This document shows, in pieces, positions 56,356 through 64,000 of a DNA stretch of 64,000 nt; the first letter of the stretch is position 1, and each line of letters opens with the position of its first letter. The DNA lies in contig OZ010574.1 in NCBI GenBank assembly GCA_963932145.1, positions 83,299,549 to 83,363,548 on the forward strand, read 5' to 3'. A program made the position numbers and the translations under genes. The DNA is from Acanthosepion lycidas (taxonomy: Eukaryota > Mollusca > Cephalopoda > Sepiida > Sepiidae). Under the pieces are notes generated by a model, which made no database searches, was not told the origin of the DNA, and saw only the letters and a list, made by a program, of their open reading frames with translations.

Positions 56356-57638
56356 TAAATATTTCACTTGTATAAATATTTTCTGGATATATTTTTCATA
56401 CATACATATCACCAAGAATGTAAGCTCAGTTTTAAATAAACAAAAAAAGAAGTTATTTTTAAAGGTTTTCATGATACAGAATTTAAGTAAATGTATAAAA
56501 CAGCCATATTTCTTTAAAAATGAGAAGAAAATATACAAAGGAAGACAATTGCCACAAATGACAATTTGTAAAAGAAAATATATATTCAGAAAAGGGAGGA
56601 AAGAATTAGAAAAAGCTAACTGGTTCTCATTCATCTCTCATCAAATCTCAATTGAGGAGAAATAAAATTGCTGTGTACCATGACTAAAAGGGAGAAATTG
56701 AGGATATGATATACATATATATTTTCTTTTTAGAATTGCAATCTTTATTGATCATAATAATTTTTCAGTTTATTTTCCTATCATTTGTAAATAAATATGT
56801 CTGTTTTTAAGGCATTATTTAGTTATTTCCTGTAATTCTTAGGTGTAACATTTTCACTATTATTATTTTATTAGTAATTTTACCCCATCTTCATATTGTT
56901 GCTTTTTATTGCAAAGCTCTGGGTTGATACACACATTGATGGCTAACATCAGTTGCAAAAAGAATGAGTAAAAATAAGGTTTCAAAGTTTTTTTTAGGAG
57001 TATGATGAAAAAGTGTTTAATGCTATAAACATTCAGTTCTTACTGTTGATAATTACATTTCAACTTTCAGTCTTGAGTTGTCTACTTCTAGCGGATGTTG
57101 GTCATACAGCACTTTATAAATGCTTACAAACTGCTACTTCAGTATCTGGAAGTTTTTCCCATTTTCATGCTAATGTCTTTCTACAGATACAGTGAATAAA
57201 AAACCAGATAGATTTTTTGATTCTGGTTATTTTATTACAGTGATAAATGATGAAAAAGATGGAACCAAGCTAAAAGAAAAATATTTTCTGAGAATTTTAA
57301 CAACTTATCCAAAAATCTCAAACAAAAGTCAACTCATTGTAAGATTTCATCAGAAGAGTTTATTTTTTTTAAATATTTTTGTTCGTCTTTTTTCCCCAGT
57401 TTTTCACAAGTTATTCAAAGATCTTCAAGGATTATAACTGATATCTAATGATAAAGTGTCTTACTAATTCTATTTGGTTTGTCATTTTTCTTAATAAGAA
57501 AATTGTTTTTTCTCCCCTTTATACTGTATTTTGTGCAATTCCTTTTGAACTGGATTTATAGTCTTAAAATTTCATCAAATAGAAAGGATACCTTTCCCTC
57601 AGTCTAAAACAAAACTACTGAGTTTAATAAAAAGGCTT

Positions 57639-57640
<2 letters not shown>
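56354..57640. other. A+T-rich stretch, no gene recognised
   Basis: Frames at 57013-57195 and 57192-57437 show no known domain. Confidence 0.4.

Positions 57641-57689
<49 letters not shown>
57641..57689. repeat. (TA)n microsatellite
   Basis: About 24 TA units. Confidence 0.95.
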
Positions 57690-57692
<3 letters not shown>

Positions 57693-57734
57693 CAGATAGT
57701 ACTGTTTCCCTGTATCATAGCTCCTCAGTGTGAA

Positions 57735-57825
57735 TAGACAACTGAATGCCTCAAGCCCAGATCGAAACCTAACTGATCTAGTGTGAGTCAGAGCTTCTAC
57801 CACTGAGCCATCTTCACTCGACAGA
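57735..57825 (-). mobile_element. tRNA-derived SINE head
   Basis: The minus strand contains TGGCTCAGTGGTAGAAGC (57793-57810, A-box type) and GGTTTCGATCT (57759-57769, B-box type) with tRNA-like spacing. No matching acceptor stem was found, so it is a tRNA-derived repeat, not a tRNA gene. Confidence 0.6.
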
Positions 57826-57993
57826 AAGAGTCAGCCAAATCTAGCATATTGTTTTTACAAACATAAACAAATGCCAAGCAGCCATAGCGCTCCATTCATT
57901 TTACTGAAGAGCTTTGCATTTACACAGGTAACTGTTGTTTTAAGAATTAGCTTGTCATTCAACAGTGCTCAGTTAAAAATATATTTTCAAGAG

Positions 57994-57994
<1 letters not shown>

Positions 57995-58072
<78 letters not shown>
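57995..58072. repeat. (TA)n microsatellite, long
   Basis: Nearly pure TA over about 78 bases with one CA interruption, directly abutting the solo LTR. Confidence 0.95.
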
Positions 58073-58074
<2 letters not shown>

Positions 58075-58364
58075 GTAATGAAATAACATGTCATCCCCAT
58101 GAGTGACTATTCTATCGGTAGTATCTTCCTATAAGTATCTGTAAGTCAAGAGACTACAGAGACTAGCTGGGATCTGTTGAGTATGACTCAGACTTACGCG
58201 AGAACTACTGACTTTTCAATAGTAGCACTCACTACTAGATTGACTTGCGATGACCTTGTGCATAACTGTTACCTTTATTCTTATTGTACTGGTTTTTACA
58301 ATAAACCTTTACTTATTTTATCCACCATGTTTTTCAAGTATATATTCCTGTTAGCATGGAATAT

Positions 58365-58368
<4 letters not shown>
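58071..58368 (+). mobile_element. Solo LTR, second copy of the 303-bp family
   Basis: Aligns over its whole length with the complement of 16455-16757 (CATGAGTGACTA, GGGATCTGTTGAGTATGACTC, AATAAACCTTTACTTATTTT). It starts TAATGTAATG where TGATG is expected and ends ATATAACA. It lies in a (TA)n array, so any 5-bp duplication is masked. Confidence 0.85.

Positions 58369-58420
<52 letters not shown>
58369..58420. repeat. (TA)n microsatellite
   Basis: Right half of the array that holds the solo LTR. Confidence 0.95.
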
Positions 58421-58421
<1 letters not shown>

Positions 58422-58423
<2 letters not shown>

Positions 58424-58810
58424 CGAAATGGACAAAGTCCGACAATTTATTTATTAAAGACATTTTTATGTTTAACGTTCTTTTTATAGATACAAGTATT
58501 TAAGTAAATGCTCTGTTTATAATAAACAGTATTAAATAACATTTACCGGCCTGAATGTCCGAGAAATTTTCATAGAAAATATTCGTCCTTGGACAGGATT
58601 CGAACCTGCATCCTATACGGAACCGTCATTTACGCTAACGTGCCTTGACCGCTCGCCACCAAACAAGGTCGAATTTACTGTTTATAAACTTCAATCTTCC
58701 ATGAATCTCGTACATTCATAACTGCTCATGGTGTATCAAATGTAAACAAATGACGTCATATATTACGAAATGGACAAAGTCCGACAATTTATTTATTAAA
58801 GACATTTTTT
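58422..58810 (-). mobile_element. tRNA-derived SINE with a repeated 3' tail
   Basis: In minus sense a tRNA-like unit (TGGCGAGCGG A-box-like at 58649-58658; GGTTCGAATCC, a perfect B box, at 58596-58606) lies between two copies of a ~45-bp block, GTCTTTAATAAATAAATTGTCGG..., at 58422-58465 and 58762-58806. The arrangement suggests two SINE copies in tandem, one truncated to its tail. The unit's size suggests a Leu/Ser-type tRNA ancestor; the acceptor stem does not pair. Confidence 0.65.
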
Positions 58811-58843
58811 TGTCCATTTCGTAATATATGACGTCATTTGTTT
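58744..58843. repeat. Perfect 32-bp inverted repeat with CRE-type sites
   Basis: 58744-58775 and 58812-58843 are exact reverse complements around a 36-base spacer. Each arm contains TGACGTCA, the palindromic cAMP-response element core. Function is not shown by sequence alone. Confidence 0.9.
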
Positions 58844-59743
58844 TAATAAATGGTATGAATGGAAAATATGAATTAAATCCAACAAAATAATTAAATAAGA
58901 AACAAGTAAGAAAACCTTTATAAAGCAGATTTTACAGTTGTGTAGAATAACAATACAATAAACAGCACTTACCGGCGTAAGGGTCCCAGCTAGTGTCCAG
59001 CTGGCAGACAAAAATAAAGCAGGTTGTAATTCAATACACACCCTGAATATTTATATATACAATATATTTATTGTATTTTTTAAAATACAAATTGTGGCAC
59101 ATGACCGATGAAGGGGAGGGGTAAAGGCTGGTCCAAATTAACCTTATCCTATACCTAGCTAATCAGATTCATGACCCATTCATACATTACAATTTACCCA
59201 TTCACCACAAGAACTTGTCCATCACCAAACAATCCTTCAACCACCATAATACCACATCCACTCAAGGGGGACCTACAAAAAATGTGCCCCAATCCATAAA
59301 AATTTGATGATGAATAAATAATATACATAAAATTCTAATAACGATAGAATGAGGGGGGAAGAGAGATGAACCCAATAATAAATAAAAATAAACATAAAAT
59401 ACAAACTAAACATAATTGATGTTAGTAGGGACCGTCAAACCCTCAAAAACAGAGAGGCCACTGTATTCTGCCCAGGGGACAGAATCAAGAGGCAGCTCTC
59501 ACTAAGGGAGTGAGAAAAGGATTATACGGGAATGGGAAAATATAAAGCTGACCCAGTCGAGATAAAAGGAGGCCAAGACAAACTGGGGAGTTTGGGAATC
59601 TCGACTTGGATCATAACCAAAGAGCATCCAGGATACAGGCTGGGAACAACACTTACTCACATTAACTAGGTACACTGAAGCTTGTCTAACCTAACCAAGG
59701 GGAGGGTTCCACAGGAAGCCACCCTGATGTGCAATAGGTTGAC

Positions 59744-62700
59744 CTAGAAGAGAAAATCAAGGCTAGCCCCGTTCACACGAAGCAAGCTCACCTCTTTTAC
59801 CTACCTTTTGCTAAAGACTGTCAAATGCAATCGTTTTCTATCAGATCTAATCTTCATCTTGAGCTGATGCTCAAAGAATTGGATTAGATGCCAATGAGAA
59901 AGACGGCTGCCTCGCAAGACTTCCTCCTTTCGTGTCGTCCAAATCACCATTCAAGCCGTGGCCAGCAGCGTCAGAAACACCATCCGTTTCACCCCAGAAT
60001 ACGGGGGCGACACATTGTCACACGTGTATGCGCGATCAATGGAGACAAGCTGTTCGGGAGCGAGATGAGCCATCAGCTCGCTGACATGGTCCCATAAGGG
60101 GCGGACCTGGGGGCAATGGTAGAAGGGGTGCAAAGCCGTTTCTTCTAAGCCAAGGCCACATCGTTCACAGTCTGGCAAATCTGCCAAACCCCATATGAAA
60201 GCCTTGTCATTGAGAGGCAGCCAATTCTGAGCCAATCACAAGGTAAGCAAAAATTCAGGGTTACTGAGGTAATCCGCCGCTGGCGCCCAAGACCAGTAGG
60301 AGCGATACTCCTCCTCCGACAAGCCGAGCCTATCTCGTAGGGGATCTTTTGCAGGCCCCTCTACTAAACCATGATAGAAGACCTTCCTAGGCCGAGAAAG
60401 GTCACTGGACCGGGGAACGGCCCTCAAGGCCAACTGACACTCACAAAGGAAAACCGATTGATCCCAGTGTTTACGACAGCGCTCAACCCTTGAGATGGGG
60501 GGGACTGATGGTAAGGCCAGGGAACGCATCCCTAACAATCCCCTCCAGAATCGGGTCTCCTCCAGTCAATGTGCGGCATAGGAAAGCCAACCTAGAGGCA
60601 CGGATGTGATTCATCAGGTGCGGCATTCCCAGCCCCCCATGACATGGACGTTTAGTGCAAACTCGTCTGTCGACCCTGTTCATGCATCCCCTCCATAAAA
60701 TGGAGGATAGTGATTGCTCAAGCACCTTCCTGGGGGTCTTACAGAGAGGAAGTATGGGCAATCGATAAAGAATCAGGGGGAAAATGTATGTAGCACACAC
60801 CTCCGCCCTGCCCTTCACAGACAATCTCCGTCGATTCCAAGTCTGACCGGAAGAATCGACCTTTCGTACTTCAGACCAATTCTTCTCCAGCTGGAGCGGC
60901 CCGGAAGAGCGACCCCCTTCCAGGCACCTAACTGCAAGCCGGACGACTTGTCGCAGTTTATCTTGGCCCCTATCAGCTTCTCGTAGCGATCAAGCACCTT
61001 TTGCACCACCTCAATGTCGCTGTGGGACAACATGAAAGCAGATACGTCATCGGTGTACGTGGAAACCCTGGCTCGAGCCCCTCCAAGAACGGCAATTCCA
61101 TGTAGGGCCAGACTGCCGGTCTCGTCCTTCAGCCGGCGAAGGAGAGGCTCCAATGCCAAAGCATAAAGGAGAGGTGACAGCTGACAACACTGACGAACCG
61201 ACCTAGACAGCACAAAAGCGTCCGACAACCTTCCGTTCACCTGTGCCACAGCACTGGGGGAGCGATACAGGAGGCTAATCCAGCGGCAGAAGTTGGGTGC
61301 AAATCCAGCGGCCTGCAAGACAGTAGCAAGGTAGCGATGGTTGACCCTATCAAATACCTTGGACTGATCCAAATTGATCAGTGTGGCTTCTTTGTCATCT
61401 TTTACTCCCTCTATGATTGTGCGGATCAGATGCAGGTTGCTCTGAATTATTCGGCCCCTCACAGAACAAGTCTGCTCAGGTCCCAACAGAGACTCGGCAA
61501 CTGACTGCAAATGCTCCTGCAGGATCTTGGCCATAATCTTTAACTCTGTGTTTTGCAGAGTTATGGGCCTGTAATCGTCTAAGTTTCCCTCACCACCTTT
61601 GCCCTTTTTCAACAGAGTGATCATGCCCCTGGTGATCCGGTTGGGGATGGACCCTGACCGAAACCAGTTGTTGAACACTGCAGTCAAAATCGAAACAAAG
61701 ATGTGCGACAGCCTCAAGTACAATTCATAGGGCAAACCATCCAGGCCGAGCTTCTTCAATACCGCGTAGACTTTGCCCACCGTGATCTCTCCCTCGCAGC
61801 TAGCTGCTTCAGTCGGCGAAAGCCGAGGAAAGTCAGCCAAATAGCTGCGAAACTCCTCCTCACGGAGACCAGGCTCCTTGGTAAACTGGTTCTCGAAATG
61901 GCGCCGAAATGCTTCGCAAATGTTGTCAGTGGCCCAAAGAGTACGCCCCTTCAGGGATTTGACTTCACGGATGTAATGATCGCCACCTCAACGGACCTCT
62001 TCCCTGTGCAGATCTGCGCCCAAATTCACCATTTCGGAAGACATCTTGCTGAACTTATGTCTAATTACCTGGCCCATGTACCGCTCACTATTCAAACAAT
62101 CCATGGCCTCCCTAGCTAAAGCTATCTCTAGGGGATCCCCCCAGCCACCGCCCGGGAATAACTAGCCTTAAGCCTCTTGACCTTGTCAGCTCTATCTAGG
62201 GTGAGCCGTTTGCTGAACTCAGTGGTGAAAGACCTAATCCTACATTTAAGACGTTCCCACCACCTATTCCCGATAACCGCCCCCACTAGCTCCCGCTGCA
62301 CTAGTCTAATTAGCTGCTCCTGGAAGTCCAGTAAAGACAGATTGAACTTCCAGTACCCAGCCATTCTAGGCCTATTGTCTAACGCCACCCGGGCACAGAC
62401 AAGTTTGTGGTCCGAATAGCCTACCCAGTGGAACGTAGGGCAATCTAGTAGATCTATGTCGACTCTTCTCACTAAAATTCTCTCAAGGTAGCTAACCACC
62501 TTGTCAAAAGGCGAATTAAGAGCCCACGTCCACATTCTCCCCCCCGGGATGATCGACCCGGTATCTATCGACAAGACCATAATCGTCGATCAGATCAACC
62601 AGGCTGCGATCGCCACTTCTCCCGCTAGCTCCCCGCCCCCTGTCTAATTTGGGGTCCAGGATGGCATTCCAGTCACCCATTAAAACTAGGTGCGTTGAAT

Positions 62701-63085
62701 CCACTAGGAACAGCCCCAACCACCGAAAAAATGAGACCCGCTCCTCCCGGTCATTGGGCGCATAAACCACGACTCAAAACGAACCACTTTTCATGGCAAT
62801 ATCGGCCACGATCAACCGGCCCTCGGCATCGGTATGCACAAGGTCCACCTTTGCATCAAGAGTACGCCTGACAAGCAAAGAAACTCCTCTGGCAGAACGG
62901 TCCCCATATGCTGAATAGATGACAAAGTCATCCTCCAGCACACATGCATTGGAAGTGCAAACACAGTGGGTCTCTTCGATCGCGGCGACATCCACATCAA
63001 AGGACAACAGGTCCCGGAGCAGACGGGCAGCCTTACCCCGATCCCTCAAGCCCCTCACATTCAGCATAGCTATCTTAATTGTCAT
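59744..63085 (-). pseudogene. Tx1-like ORF2: endonuclease, RT, zf-RVT; broken
   Basis: Endonuclease (63085-62350): MTIKIAMLNVRGLRD, IEETHC (catalytic Glu), VYAPND, MGDWNAILDP (Asp/Asn) and VGYSDHKLV (SDH) are all present. Breaks: TGA at 62774, a shift near 62540, a shift near 62130 and TGA near 61987. RT occupies 61986-60815. After another shift near 60815, the thumb runs to 60483 and 60538-60236. zf-RVT (60235-59951) reads AFIWGLADLPDCERCGLGLEETALHPFYHC. Its last frame, ending GASLDFLF, stops at 59744. Total about 1,110 codons, normal for the clade. No symbol is assigned. Confidence 0.88.
60815..61986 (-). pseudogene. Tx1-like reverse transcriptase domain
   Basis: Open for about 390 codons. 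In residues counted from 61840: DDYRPITLQN near 88, LINLDQSKVFDRVNH (catalytic Asp 158) near 154, SVRQCCQLSPLL near 214 (canonical RQGCPLSP, so Gly and Pro are lost), YTDD at 262-265 (YADD type, both Asp kept) and GAKINCDKSSGLQLG after it. It copies LINE RNA at the nicked target. The motif B change suggests impaired activity even before the frame breaks. Confidence 0.88.
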
Positions 63086-63127
63086 CGTTTAGGCCTGCAA
63101 AAAAAGAAAAAGAATAAGCGCAAAAAC

Positions 63128-64000
63128 CTACTCACATACAGGGCAGAAATCTGTAGGCGAAAGGACCCCAACGGATTGTCCTAGGCTCCCTACACCTAGA
63201 TCTGACGTAATTCGTCCTTCCAGGACAATCCCGCCAATGTCCGAAGGATAAGTCAGTTTTAAGCACCTACATAAGGAGGGGTGGAGAATAACGGGGACCC
63301 TCCCGGCACAATATTGCCTCAGTTTCTTTAAATAGGGTGAGTCTGTTTCGACCATCCTCATTTTAGGGAAATTCTCTTTAGCTTCCGCAACATGCCCCCA
63401 GACTTTCAGGTAAGTCCTCGTGTCTCTGACACAGATAATTACACCCAGGGCATCAGGGAAGTTACGCGGGTCCTCCACCGACTTCCCATCCACTGACTCC
63501 AGTTTATACAAGAGCCCTAACTGGGCCCTCTTTTGGCTGGACAGGGATTTCCTGTATTCTTCCCTGTCCACCCTGCAAATGTCTTCTGGCCCTGCAAAAA
63601 GTTTTTTCTTTTTCTTGCCCCTGGAACGGTGGGGAGGGGAAGAGGTGGATGTATGAGGGGGTGTTGAAGATGAGCTGAGGGGAGAGATGGAGGGAGAGGG
63701 GGGTGTAACACAGGTAGGGGAAGAAGAGGTACACCTTGGTTTAGGTACTGCCATATTTTCTTTTGGGTCAGCCGGGACGGAAAGGAACCTGACTTTGTCT
63801 CTGCTTGCCTCCGCCCTACTGTGCCCCAAGTTCTTTGGTAGCTGTTTTTCCACCTCCTCATCCTCCTCTCTACCTCTCTTTATGGTAGACGTCCGAGGTG
63901 GTGGCATAGTGTCGACCTCCATTTCTTGCTTTCCTTGTTGTTTGCTATGACTTTTCTTTGTTTGCGTTGCTTGCTTTTCTGTCTTTCTGAGGTTCCCTGC
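63128..64000 (-). CDS. Tx1-like ORF1, C-terminal part, open to window edge
   Basis: The frame stays open from 64000 to the stop at 63128, about 290 codons, so it starts beyond the window or at an internal Met (63922). It has a Lys/Glu-rich stretch (KRGREEDEEVEKQ), a long Ser/Pro/Thr-rich linker (residues about 65-105 from 63922), a KKKKK cluster, then a folded-looking C-terminal part (RNFPDALGVIICVRDTRTYLK, RQYCAGRVPVILHPSLC) ending FCPVCE. It lies 42 bases before ORF2, consistent with an RNA-binding ORF1 of an L1/Tx1-type LINE. No zinc knuckle seen in the visible part. Confidence 0.7.
   Translation of the reverse strand, partial: AGNLRKTEKQATQTKKSHSKQQGKQEMEVDTMPPPRTSTIKRGREEDEEVEKQLPKNLGHSRAEASRDKVRFLSVPADPKENMAVPKPRCTSSSPTCVTPPSPSISPLSSSSTPPHTSTSSPPHRSRGKKKKKLFAGPEDICRVDREEYRKSLSSQKRAQLGLLYKLESVDGKSVEDPRNFPDALGVIICVRDTRTYLKVWGHVAEAKENFPKMRMVETDSPYLKKLRQYCAGRVPVILHPSLCRCLKLTYPSDIGGIVLEGRITSDLGVGSLGQSVGVLSPTDFCPVCE

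Larger units (their letters stand above)
59051..64000 (-). mobile_element. Tx1-like LINE, GC-rich, runs off the window
   Basis: Minus-strand LINE with ORF1 (63128 to beyond 64000), ORF2 (about 59744-63085) and a non-coding 3' region to about 59051. G+C content is clearly above the neighbourhood. The endonuclease, RT and C-terminal zf-RVT zinc-binding domain occur in Tx1/L1-clade order. Several stops and shifts break ORF2, so this copy is inactive but young enough for long open segments. Confidence 0.85.

Noticed and set aside
58177..58503. 108-residue plus-strand open frame
   Set aside because: It lies in a solo LTR and a TA array.
58588..58668. Functional tRNA-Leu/Ser gene on the minus strand
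   Set aside because: The B box is perfect, but the acceptor stem does not pair and the unit is embedded in a SINE with repeated tails.
63420..63950. Several overlapping open frames on both strands as separate genes
   Set aside because: They are shadows of the Tx1-like ORF1, caused by its G+C-rich, low-stop composition.

Overview
This window looks like non-coding DNA from an animal nuclear genome, most likely a mollusc and probably a cephalopod such as an octopus. That attribution is inference. It rests on the high A+T content, very long (TA)n arrays, tRNA- and 5S-headed SINE-like repeats, a SINE body of the kind I recall from cephalopods, and the mix of degraded mariner, Tc1, Penelope-like, RTE-like, jockey-like, Tx1-like, Ty3/gypsy and Helitron remnants. 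I see no bacterial-style operon, no rRNA or intact tRNA gene, and no convincing complete host gene. One short stretch (about 38147-38390) could be a 3'-terminal exon.

Layout. 0-9 kb: a mariner-type MITE, a chimeric 5S-tRNA SINE, then a decayed Ty3/gypsy element on the minus strand (about 3.4-8.2 kb) with an 853-bp non-autonomous Helitron inserted in its RNase H region. 9-19 kb: a mariner relic, microsatellites holding two MITEs, the GIY-YIG end of a Penelope-like element, a LINE 3' end, a solo LTR with a GAATC target duplication, and another MITE. 19-38 kb: an internally deleted mariner, three copies of a long tRNA-headed repeat, a pogo-like MITE, a Tc1 relic, a 147-bp-arm inverted repeat with a tRNA-like core, more mariner pieces and several LINE fragments.

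38-47 kb is a stack of nested insertions. A jockey-like LINE 3' end is split by a tandem Ty3/gypsy array (LTR, internal, LTR, deleted internal, partial LTR). Next to it an RTE-like reverse transcriptase relic is split by a 265-bp solo LTR and by another LINE fragment. 47-59 kb holds the 3' part of a Helitron with a helicase remnant, fold-back elements in TA arrays, MITEs, mariner and RTE pieces, a second copy of the 300-bp solo LTR, tRNA-derived SINEs and a perfect 32-bp palindrome containing CRE sites. 59-64 kb holds a distinctly GC-richer, Tx1-like LINE on the minus strand whose ORF1 runs off the right edge.

For these parts, working together means nesting order. Several insertions can be placed exactly because removing them restores the host element: the Helitron in gypsy element 1, the solo LTR in the RTE-like RT, and the LTR array in a LINE 3' end. 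The most unusual signal is modular. Otherwise unrelated short repeats (5S-tRNA SINE, a ~790-bp tRNA-headed repeat, a minisatellite-bearing repeat) appear to share one 3' tail. All family assignments come from reading motifs and comparing copies by eye; no database search was possible.
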